Positions 40,492-47,110 of a stretch of DNA of 47,110 nucleotides are shown here, piece by piece. Below the pieces are notes generated by a model that saw only the letters and a list, made by a program, of their open reading frames with translations, made no database searches and was not told the DNA's origin. The translations under genes and the position numbers were made by a program. The DNA lies in the NCBI GenBank assembly GCA_012927585.1, contig JABBOY010000040.1, positions 1-47,110 on the forward strand. The letters are read 5' to 3'. This DNA is from Glaciimonas sp. GTDB lineage: Bacteria; Pseudomonadota; Gammaproteobacteria; Burkholderiales; Burkholderiaceae_D. Position 1 is the stretch's first letter; every line of letters begins with the position of its first letter.

Positions 40492-40669
40492 CAATGATCT
40501 TCTAAAAGAGCGTTGGTATTGAATCTCTTTTTCATGGCGAAATTCCAGATGAAATTCGCGTATCTCTCGATTATTTTATTGGAGTTGATGAGCGCGACGC
40601 GAGTGAACTTATGAAGAATTTCGCCAGTTATTATCGATGGTCTCCGTCTTACTCAAGAGTGGTCAAGTG
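40492..40669 (+). pseudogene. C-terminal relic of a second partner protein
   Basis: Codons in this stretch read GIESLFHGEIPDEIRVSLDY and then on to SPSYSRVV. About 27 of 50 residues match the end of the partner protein at 35027-36004 (IESL..G, YFIG..ER, YYR.SP.YSR.V). A one-base frameshift separates it from an upstream KER codon block. No other part of the gene remains. It sits next to vsr, on the side of the methyltransferase/MORC 2 genes. Confidence 0.7.
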
Positions 40670-40703
40670 GCGTCATCTCTTGGGCAGAAGGATTCAATTC
40701 ATA

Positions 40704-41108
40704 TCAGTCAAGATATTCAATTATTCTTTTCCTCAGCTCAGCGGTATCGCGAATTTCGCATTGCCATATGATGAGAAATCTCCATCCAAGAGACAAAATT
40801 CTTTCTTGGGTGCGAATATCTCTGTTTCTGTTTTCTTCCAACTTCGGTAGCCAATAATCTAACCTGGATTTAGGAAGCTTACCCTTTTTACAATTATGGT
40901 AATGCCAGAAGCACCCATGAACAAAAATCACTTTCTTCCGCCCAAAAAAAACAAGATCCGGTTTTCCAGGCATATCCTTGCTATGCAAACGGTAACGATA
41001 ACCTAAAGAATATACGAGCTTTCGAACAATGAGTTCTGGCGCGGTATTTTTGCCTCCTATCCGCTTCATTATCTCGCTTCGTTTTTCCTTTGAAACATGA
41101 TCTGTCAC
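40704..41108 (-). CDS. vsr: Very short patch repair endonuclease Vsr
   Basis: The 134-residue Vsr-type nuclease nicks 5' of the T in T:G mismatches made by deamination of 5-methylcytosine. Features are the N-terminal SEIMKRIGGKNTAPELIVRK, the catalytic GKPDLVFFGRKKVIFVHGCF (Asp and zinc ligands) and HYHNCKKGKLPK. The GTG start at 41108 overlaps the tniQ stop (GTGA), so translation is coupled to the transposition operon. The partner methyltransferase would be the enzyme at 38395-39537. Confidence 0.93.
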   Translation of the reverse strand: MTDHVSKEKRSEIMKRIGGKNTAPELIVRKLVYSLGYRYRLHSKDMPGKPDLVFFGRKKVIFVHGCFWHYHNCKKGKLPKSRLDYWLPKLEENRNRDIRTQERILSLGWRFLIIWQCEIRDTAELRKRIIEYLD

Positions 41109-42151
41109 TGCTTTGCACCTTCTTTCAACTCTCCGTCAAGATAATCGCGCCAATTCGAAAATTTTTCAACAATCTCGCTATACCAAATCGGAGGTTCTAT
41201 AAAATCTTTGCTCAACACGCTATATCGCACAGCACGCGCTCGCCAAGCCGCAGTCAACCTAGGCTCGGCATCCACAAGTAACCACGCCATCAATTGCAAC
41301 AGATGATGGCGTTCTTCAATTGATCTCATCTCAAAAGAAATATGTCCTTGGGTAAAAGGAATATCTTGAAATCCCACCTGATCCAAAACGAACTCTCGAA
41401 GCCGAACATGCTTATACTGAGCGGCCATGATTCTGCACAAATGATGCATTACATTATAATGCCCCAAATCCCACTCTCTACTAGAACAGCAGTCGGCATC
41501 AAGAGCGCCGCTTGCTTCAAACAGCAGCGCCGACGCTTGGGCATCATATGACATTGCCATGGATGTTGCCGCATCACGCAAATCGAATTCGCATGCGTGG
41601 CAATACGACAGCGGCGCAGTCTCAATAGCATCCGACCTCGCCATGTCGAGGCGGTGGACGGCAACGGCGCCGCCGCATTTCGGGCACCGGTCATGAAGCA
41701 TCGTGCCGTGCCGAGTGCAAACCGTATTGAAAGCCACACGCCATCTTTTCCTGAAATACGGGATCGCATCGTCGGCCAGACATGTCGGACAGAACTGCAG
41801 CCCATACCCCTCCCGCTTGCGGTGATACATCTTGAGTGCAAGAATCCACTGCAATGCGCCGGACAACCTGAATTTACGATAAAGCAGTCCCTCATACGCA
41901 CGCAAGGTTGTATTCAACGTAGCCTCCGGCGATGTGCCCGTCCGGTAGCTAAGCTCATCCAATAACCACGCTGGCGCCAACCGGTCGATGTCCCGATTCC
42001 ATACTTGAAGGCGATTACCGAAAATAAGGTTGCAAAAGGTTTGGACTTTCAGACCATGCCCGTGCGCTAGGCGCACGAGCCAACATGACAGCAACTCATC
42101 CGGCAGCGGCTTGTAGTGAATAGGCCAGAGCGAGGAAGTGATGCCCCTCAT
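41105..42151 (-). CDS. tniQ: TniQ/TnsD-family target selector
   Basis: The 348-residue TniQ-family protein has an N-terminal block (LPDELLSCWLVRLAHGHGLK) and zinc-finger elements (FCPTCLADDAIPYFRKRWRV, CTRHGTMLHDRCPKCGGAVA, YCHACEFDLRD). TniQ/TnsD proteins bind a specific attachment site or partner and recruit TnsC. The ATG at 42151 lies ~6 nt after the tnsC stop. A longer in-frame start would run 48 nt into tnsC. At 348 residues it is shorter than TnsD of Tn7 (~508) and closer to Tn5053-type TniQ. It is the fourth gene of the overlapping operon. Confidence 0.85.
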   Translation of the reverse strand: MRGITSSLWPIHYKPLPDELLSCWLVRLAHGHGLKVQTFCNLIFGNRLQVWNRDIDRLAPAWLLDELSYRTGTSPEATLNTTLRAYEGLLYRKFRLSGALQWILALKMYHRKREGYGLQFCPTCLADDAIPYFRKRWRVAFNTVCTRHGTMLHDRCPKCGGAVAVHRLDMARSDAIETAPLSYCHACEFDLRDAATSMAMSYDAQASALLFEASGALDADCCSSREWDLGHYNVMHHLCRIMAAQYKHVRLREFVLDQVGFQDIPFTQGHISFEMRSIEERHHLLQLMAWLLVDAEPRLTAAWRARAVRYSVLSKDFIEPPIWYSEIVEKFSNWRDYLDGELKEGAKQ

Positions 42152-42156
42152 GGCGA

Positions 42157-43068
42157 TCAGAGGCGCTTGTACTGCTTGCGTTTGGACGGCGGCACCCACG
42201 GCAGCACATTAATTCGCTCCAACGTGATCCGCTCCACCTTGCTGCGAATCGCGTCCACCGCCAACTCCTTAACCAGGTCGCACATATCGCCCAAAGTGCC
42301 TTCACTGCGCGTGTGAATTGCGAGCATAATGGCTGGATCCTTGAGATTCGACGGCTGTTTCAGCGGAGTACGCAATTCCAGAGTCGCCAGCAGGGAACCG
42401 AACTCGTTGTTCGCCCGCCAGGAAGTCAATTCCTCCGGCGTGAAACGACTGGACATCTGAGGATCGGTGTTGAACGCATTGTAGGCATCTTCTATGCCTG
42501 CGGCCACTATGCATACCCCAGTTTCATTGCCGAGGCTTTTGAGAGCATTACGAAATTCCTTTTGACGGTTAAGGCTGCCGGCAATCAGGTGATGAATTTC
42601 GTCCACAATCAGCATATGCACGTCCATCTGCCGGAACAAGCGCTTGATCTGGGAATACTTCTCCGGCACCGATGCAGTCGGCTTATACGGCGTCATCAGC
42701 ACATCCAGTATGCGCATGTAAAAATCTGAAATATCCGGTTTGGGCGGCGCCTCTACCATCACCACCGGACAGATAGTTACTTCCCCCGTAGGATCCATAT
42801 CCGGCAGATGTAGCGACAAAAACCGCTGCAGAATCGATGTCTTGCCATTGAACGACGGTGCGACCAACAGCATGTTCGGCATACGGGTGATGCGCGGATA
42901 CGCCAGCAACTCCTCCATGCGCGCCAAAATGCGCTTGGCATCCTTGTAGCCTAACCAGGAGCCTTCGCGAATGGCATAGATCCGCGCATCATCCGTCTTG
43001 TCGAGCAGCCTCCGCGCCGCATCGTTGAGATGCGGATAGCCCTCACTCGACGATGATCGGTCAGTCAT
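42157..43068 (-). CDS. tnsC: TnsC/TniB AAA+ regulator
   Basis: The 303-residue AAA+ ATPase of the TniB/TnsC type has a Walker A variant APSFNGKT and Walker B HMLIVDEIHHL, followed by sensor elements (SRFTPEELTSW). It forms filaments on DNA, links the target selector to the transposase and controls target immunity. The ATG at 43068 overlaps the tnsB stop by 8 nt. The frame is open far upstream, but that part is the reverse reading of tnsB. Confidence 0.9.
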   Translation of the reverse strand: MTDRSSSSEGYPHLNDAARRLLDKTDDARIYAIREGSWLGYKDAKRILARMEELLAYPRITRMPNMLLVAPSFNGKTSILQRFLSLHLPDMDPTGEVTICPVVMVEAPPKPDISDFYMRILDVLMTPYKPTASVPEKYSQIKRLFRQMDVHMLIVDEIHHLIAGSLNRQKEFRNALKSLGNETGVCIVAAGIEDAYNAFNTDPQMSSRFTPEELTSWRANNEFGSLLATLELRTPLKQPSNLKDPAIMLAIHTRSEGTLGDMCDLVKELAVDAIRSKVERITLERINVLPWVPPSKRKQYKRL

Positions 43069-44971
43069 CGTCAAGCGGCTGCACCGCATCCGGATCGTAG
43101 CCTCGTACCGCCGACGGCATGGCGGACGGAGTTTGATTGCTGACTTGTGGCAGATCTTCGGCCTTATTTGTGCGGGCCTTCGTATGCTCGACTCGGCGCT
43201 GCTGAGCGCGCCGGGCCGATTTGGTTTTTTCGGCGGCTTCGGCCTCGATGTCACGCTGTTCATTGAGCAGTGCAAACACGGCCTTTTCATTGTCGTGCGG
43301 AATCCCCTTTTCGTCGGCATGTCGCTGCGCTTCACGCAACTCCCAAATGCTTACCGGCGGCAGGCTGGTGTCGCGGTAGGGAATGGCAAAATAACGATTG
43401 GCTATTTCATCGAAAAAGTACAACTCGCTGATATCCCGCGGATCCCGATGAAATCGGAACTTGCGTCGGTGGCGTGCAAATTCAGGGTGTGCCGCGTTGA
43501 TCCACGGACGTAGCACATCGTGGTAATAGTGCACGTCATCAATCAAAACACCATAGTTTTGGACGGTACGTTCGATAAACGGCATGAAATCGATGCGCAG
43601 CTTTTCTTCATCAAGGCGGCGCGTTGGCAGTCCGCGACCTGGCTTGCCCTTGGTGCCGAGCAGACCTTCCCGCCACTTGGTCAACGGAGTCGTTCCGATT
43701 CCGGCATGAACCTTTCGATGATAGCGGGCAAAAAACAGAACCAGCCACTTTTCCAGTTCGCTGAAGGTCATGCAGGCATTACCCTCCGCGTCGTATATGC
43801 CCTTTTCTTCCGGCCCGGAAAAGGTCGCGCCCTTGACCGTTTTGAGTCCTTCGGAAACGGTCCCCATGAGCCGTTCGATGTGCGCACCGTAGCGCGGCTT
43901 CTTCACAGGCCGCAAATGGAGATCGATGTCATATTCGTTGCAAGCCACCTTCAGCATGTCGCCCCGAAATTCACGCGCGTTGTCCATGTGCAGGATGCCC
44001 ATGACGCCCCAGCACGGCCAGTCCGTCGAGGTAACGCCCAGACGCGACATCCATTTTTCCTTTGGCATAATTGCGTGAGAGATGCACATGCCGGCGGACA
44101 TGGCAGATGGGGCATCGAGGGTGAGGTACATTCCGAGGCAAACGCGGCTATTGACGTCGATGGCCAGTGTAATCCAGGCTCGACGAATCGATTTGCGATG
44201 TACATCATCCACGATGATCACCGGCAGTAATGTGTGATCGATTTGGACAAGCGCCAGTGGCCAGTCGGCATCAGGGATTACTCCCTTAATTGGGTCAAAC
44301 TGATCGTGCGCCGCCGCCTCACCTTTTCGGCTCTTGACGCGCTCGCGCCCGTTGGTTCGTTCGATGCGTGCTCGAATCGTATTAAGGGCGGGCAAACGGA
44401 GCTGCGCATTGGAACATCGTCTTCTGATTTCTTCGACTGTTGACGCAATGGATGAGTTCTGCTCGGTATCGTGAAAGTTCTCAATGCAATCCGAAATGAT
44501 CGCGTCGACTTCTGGTGACAGCCTAGTTTTCCCTTTACCGCCCCTGAGGCCAGCGTTGGGCAAAAGCGAGGATAGCAATCCGGTCTCGCGAAACGCTGCC
44601 ACCCATCGATACACGGTGGCTCGGCTGACGCCAGCCTCCGCTGCAATTTTGTCGGCCTGGGCATCGGCCCATTGATGGAACGTCACCTTCAAAATTGGAT
44701 CGATGTGCCGGCGGCGCTCTTCGGCAATTTGCCAATCTATTTGGGATATTTCCCACAATTCCTGCTTGGCAATCGATGGAGCGGGCGGTGGGCCAATTTT
44801 CTTCGGCGGACCAAGATCGCCAATCTTGAGCAATACCTTTTCGCCGGAACCCACTTCTTTGGCGAGGACGAGATTGATGTCAGCCAACGCCAAAATGACG
44901 TAGTCACGACCATTGTTGACGATCGTTGCGCCTTCTTTTATCCAAAGCTGTGTAGGCTCTTTCTTGCTCAT
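43061..44971 (-). CDS. tnsB: TnsB/TniA-type DDE transposase
   Basis: The 636-residue transposase has an N-terminal HTH (AGVSRATVYRWVAAF) and a catalytic core with D245 (VQIDHT), D330 (LHMDNAREF) and E366 (HIERLMG), giving the classic D,D(35)E spacing. A Mu-type C-terminal part and a basic, charged tail follow. It cuts and joins the 3' ends of the element and binds the terminal repeats. The ATG overlaps the tnsA stop (ATGA). It appears intact. Confidence 0.95.
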   Translation of the reverse strand: MSKKEPTQLWIKEGATIVNNGRDYVILALADINLVLAKEVGSGEKVLLKIGDLGPPKKIGPPPAPSIAKQELWEISQIDWQIAEERRRHIDPILKVTFHQWADAQADKIAAEAGVSRATVYRWVAAFRETGLLSSLLPNAGLRGGKGKTRLSPEVDAIISDCIENFHDTEQNSSIASTVEEIRRRCSNAQLRLPALNTIRARIERTNGRERVKSRKGEAAAHDQFDPIKGVIPDADWPLALVQIDHTLLPVIIVDDVHRKSIRRAWITLAIDVNSRVCLGMYLTLDAPSAMSAGMCISHAIMPKEKWMSRLGVTSTDWPCWGVMGILHMDNAREFRGDMLKVACNEYDIDLHLRPVKKPRYGAHIERLMGTVSEGLKTVKGATFSGPEEKGIYDAEGNACMTFSELEKWLVLFFARYHRKVHAGIGTTPLTKWREGLLGTKGKPGRGLPTRRLDEEKLRIDFMPFIERTVQNYGVLIDDVHYYHDVLRPWINAAHPEFARHRRKFRFHRDPRDISELYFFDEIANRYFAIPYRDTSLPPVSIWELREAQRHADEKGIPHDNEKAVFALLNEQRDIEAEAAEKTKSARRAQQRRVEHTKARTNKAEDLPQVSNQTPSAMPSAVRGYDPDAVQPLDDD

Positions 44972-45630
44972 GGCGAACCTTCAGGGAGATGGAGGCTGAT
45001 GTTGTCACCCATAGAGACGTCAAGATTGGTGACCAGTTGTCGTTGGAGCACCAGATTCCAGATTACGGGTAGCCAGTAGAGTTGGTCATCATCGGTGGCC
45101 GCTAATTGCTCAAGCAAGTTTTGCACGGATGAGGTGCCATCGGCATCTCCCATCAGACGGATGACTCGGGCACAATCTTCTTCTGCCGGCGCAATGTTTC
45201 GGTATTCTCGTAAGAACTTGATGTTGGCCAAGCGGGGAGTGCGGATATCTTTCTCAGTCGTGAGACCGAACTCCCAACCGCGCTCGATGGCGTACTGCTT
45301 CGCGGCGGCAAACTTGGCCGCATACTTTTCAGCGTTCTTTTTTATATCGTCCGAGTGTTTGATTTCGGTCAGTAACGGAGGCCGAGTCTGGCCCGTAGCG
45401 GGGTCGGCACGAAAATGCACGATGACGTCGGGCGTATAGCCTTTAACTACACCTGGCACGGGGACTGTGACGGGCTGCTCCTCAAAGCGCTCGACGCTGT
45501 CATCGAAGTCCAGAAGCAGCATGTACTCTTTTTCCAGGAGTGACTCGAAACCACCCATCTGGCCGTTTTTACGGCTGGCGAAACTGCCGGTGACGCACAG
45601 ATAGTTTTTTGGTATTTTACGAACTGGCAT
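44968..45630 (-). CDS. tnsA: TnsA endonuclease
   Basis: The 220-residue restriction-type nuclease cuts the 5' ends of the element, allowing cut-and-paste transposition. Catalytic residues are visible in ESLLEKEYMLLLDFD (E33 or E35), YTPDVIVHF (D68) and LLTEIKH (E89, K91). A C-terminal winged-helix region follows for binding TnsC. It is first in the tnsA-B-C-tniQ-vsr operon. Its presence separates this element from the TnsA-less Tn5053 family. Confidence 0.9.
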   Translation of the reverse strand: MPVRKIPKNYLCVTGSFASRKNGQMGGFESLLEKEYMLLLDFDDSVERFEEQPVTVPVPGVVKGYTPDVIVHFRADPATGQTRPPLLTEIKHSDDIKKNAEKYAAKFAAAKQYAIERGWEFGLTTEKDIRTPRLANIKFLREYRNIAPAEEDCARVIRLMGDADGTSSVQNLLEQLAATDDDQLYWLPVIWNLVLQRQLVTNLDVSMGDNISLHLPEGSP

Positions 45631-45668
45631 TGTGAACGTTTTCCAGAACGAAGAAAATCGATATTAAA

Positions 45669-45771
45669 TTGTCTCACTAATTTCTGATTCATGCCTCGAT
45701 AATTATCAACAAGATGTCGCATCTTTTCAAGCGGCATTGGGAATTCCGGTTGCGTTGTCTATTCATTCTGG
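45669..45771. repeat. Tn7-like right end repeats
   Basis: TTGTCTCACTAATTTCTG (45669-45686) is the inverse of the left-end unit with 16 of 18 positions shared. TTGTCTATTCATTCTGG (45755-45771) is a degenerate second unit in the same direction. They lie upstream of tnsA, where the right end is expected. Confidence 0.6.
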
Positions 45772-45825
45772 AGCCCGGTGACCGGATTTTTGACACGCAT
45801 CAATAAAAATGAAATCTGTATAAAA

Positions 45826-46332
45826 ATGTACAAAAATGAACCAATACTTGCTTCGGCATGGATATATATTGCGATTGATATTAGCAATCTTAGCAAGTGC
45901 AAAATTGGTCTAACGACTATGAACAATCCCGGAGATCGAGTAAAAAGAGGGGTAACTGCCAATCCATTTTATCGTCTATTTAATTCCTATGATCTTTCAA
46001 AAATAGGAGTAAGCAAAAAAGAACTAACCGATTTTGAAAGATATTTGCATCGTAAAGTTGGATGTCGGATACCTATGAATGGATCAGGTGAGATGTCGGA
46101 ATGGATTTACGAAACGCCATTCAACACCGAAAAGGAAATAGAATTCCACATTGCAAATTGTTTTCACTGTGATGGAAAATCTCTTCTAGACGAATACGGG
46201 AAAGTCGACTATCAGATTATTAATCAATTATCAGTAAAGAACCGGCCAAGTCCAGAACATATTGTAGATTTATATCAATATGAAACGTGCAAAGAATATG
46301 TGGATTACCTAATTCATTACCATCACTATTAA
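45826..46332 (+). CDS. GIY-YIG-like (T5orf172-type) protein
   Basis: The 168-residue protein has the pattern WIYIAIDISNLSKCKIGLTT then R...G at the N-terminus and YDLSKIGVSKKELTDFERYLHRKVG in the middle. This is the T5orf172 version of the GIY-YIG nuclease fold (strand, K-I-G-x-T, DxE..LH). SEWIYETP corresponds to the EWF block. ATG at 45826 is used because the residues before it are weak, but a GTG at 45778 is possible. It begins just outside the detected right-end repeats of the transposon, in AT-rich DNA. It could be cargo of a neighbouring element or a separate accessory gene. Confidence 0.65.
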   Translation: MYKNEPILASAWIYIAIDISNLSKCKIGLTTMNNPGDRVKRGVTANPFYRLFNSYDLSKIGVSKKELTDFERYLHRKVGCRIPMNGSGEMSEWIYETPFNTEKEIEFHIANCFHCDGKSLLDEYGKVDYQIINQLSVKNRPSPEHIVDLYQYETCKEYVDYLIHYHHY

Positions 46333-46590
46333 AATCATGGCCAATATAACAAGCTTGCCTTAAAGCCGAAGTTCAAGCAGCAAATCATTAAGGCGTTTAG
46401 TGTGGCAGCAGGACATACTGCTCCCTGGATAAAATGTACAAGTAAATAGTGGATCTAACAGGGTGTATCAGAATGTGGCTGTTACGATTAAATTTATATC
46501 GGCAAATGTGGGTGCCGCTACAGAATATAGGAATAAGTTACGACTTATACGAATCAAGTGCAAAAATTAGCGCGAAGAAAAGAAACAAAT

Positions 46591-46995
46591 ATGGCATCGT
46601 CAATCGAAACTAAGTCAGAAAAAATTAAGGATCTTGCACAAAGTTTTTTCCATTCCGCATTAAAGCTTCACGTCTCCTTCCAATGTTCTGAATATCTAAA
46701 TGATAAGGCGATCGTGGGTTGGCGAGAGTTTGAAGATGAAATATCTGTGAATTATCCGATAAAAGGCGTCGGAATCACGGCAACTCGGTCGAATTTGGAT
46801 ATGGTCGACGGCGAGTACGGAGGATTTCTTCACCTCGAAGAACCGTTAAGCGCGACGTCGGTAACCGATGAACTCCACGGATTCCCCTATGAGGCCGCGG
46901 CAGCGGCATATTTATTCACGGCACTTGAGGTGTATGGTAACGATATTTTGGAAATCGTATCAGATATCACTAGTGTCCGGTTAAAAACTGAATAA
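46591..46995 (+). CDS. Hypothetical protein in AT-rich accessory DNA
   Basis: The 134-residue acidic, soluble protein has mixed helix and strand and no recognised domain. The ATG at 46591 was preferred to an upstream GTG because it starts a sensible N-terminus (MASSIETKSEKIKDLAQSFF). The codon use is AT-richer than the chromosome side, as in the transposon cargo. Nothing recognisable lies in 46333-46590 or after 46996. Confidence 0.45.
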   Translation: MASSIETKSEKIKDLAQSFFHSALKLHVSFQCSEYLNDKAIVGWREFEDEISVNYPIKGVGITATRSNLDMVDGEYGGFLHLEEPLSATSVTDELHGFPYEAAAAAYLFTALEVYGNDILEIVSDITSVRLKTE

Positions 46996-47110
46996 ATTCA
47001 ATTGGTTAGAAAAAATGTTCTGATTTGAGTTGATGCTGTTGCCCGCAAAGGCCTGCTGTAGCTGGGTTTTCTCGAAGACGGACACCGATAATATCTGTAG
47101 CAAAGTGTAG

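Larger units (their letters stand above)
30798..45771. mobile_element. Tn7-like transposon with a defence/DNA-modification cargo
   Basis: The element is bracketed by inverted copies of an 18-bp unit (consensus CAGAARTTARTGAGACAA). There are tandem copies at 30798-30850 and opposite-orientation copies at 45669-45686 and, degenerate, at 45755-45771. At the right end, tnsA, tnsB, tnsC and tniQ overlap in one leftward operon that continues into vsr. A TnsE-like gene lies at the left end. Roughly 8 kb of cargo with MORC-like ATPases and a methyltransferase fills the middle. The exact outer bases and any 5-bp target duplication are not resolved, and the right border may lie further right. Confidence 0.75.

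Noticed and set aside
1-47110. CRISPR array, rRNA or tRNA genes
   Set aside because: No regularly spaced repeats and no rRNA- or tRNA-like sequence were noticed on either strand by eye. A tRNAscan or Rfam search would settle it.

Overview
The window looks like chromosomal DNA of a betaproteobacterium, most likely Burkholderiales and perhaps Oxalobacteraceae. The reasons are the def | LysM - dprA block, the adjacent lipB-lipA pair, the glutaryl-CoA dehydrogenase/CoA-transferase/LysR locus and the GC-rich housekeeping codon use. The genus is a guess. Housekeeping DNA is broken up by three accessory regions.

Region 1 (1-6940) is mobile and decayed DNA. The 3' half of an IS21-family element (istA fragment, istB, right end at 1919) is cut on its left by the end of a second element. 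It sits inside the last gene of an integron cassette array. Six complete cassettes and one broken one follow, all on the minus strand and separated by six attC sites: broken hypothetical, GNAT, serine hydrolase, small membrane protein, ABM monooxygenase, VOC and GFA/CENP-V. At the other end are an attI-like site with a good outward promoter and only the first ~40 codons of an integron integrase. Beyond it lie gene fragments, including the tail of a CaiB/BaiF CoA-transferase that duplicates part of the intact gene at 21918-23135.

Region 2 (6955-21913) holds a chemoreceptor and then a respiratory or detoxifying molybdoenzyme locus. A minus-strand operon encodes an FeS subunit, an NrfD-type membrane anchor, a Tat-exported molybdopterin catalytic subunit, a TorD chaperone, a DUF309-like protein, a HisA/HisF-like protein, a rhodanese-fold protein, a polyferredoxin, a moaA remnant and a hypothetical protein. 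Divergent from it is a three-gene sensory module: PhnD-type periplasmic binding protein, histidine kinase and sigma-54 response regulator. A near-consensus sigma-54 promoter and two upstream repeats in the shared intergenic region tie the two together. The layout resembles Arx/Aio regulation, but the substrate cannot be read from sequence.

Region 3 (21918-30797) is core metabolism: a glutarate CoA-transferase-like gene, gcdH and its divergent LysR regulator, a palindromic MITE-like element, def, a LysM protein, dprA, lipB and lipA.

Region 4 (30798 to about 45771) is a Tn7-like transposon starting at the first base after the lipA stop codon. It carries TnsE-like, TniQ, TnsC, TnsB and TnsA genes, with TnsE-like at one end and the rest at the other. 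The cargo resembles a DNA-modification/defence cluster: a broken HNH endonuclease gene, two different MORC-like GHKL ATPases, a Rossmann-fold partner protein, a small helical protein, a C5 cytosine methyltransferase, a SprT-like metalloprotease, a second partner reduced to its tail, and a Vsr endonuclease translationally coupled to tniQ. AT-rich accessory DNA, including a GIY-YIG-type gene, continues to the window end. The MORC pair with its partner protein is the best candidate for an undescribed system.
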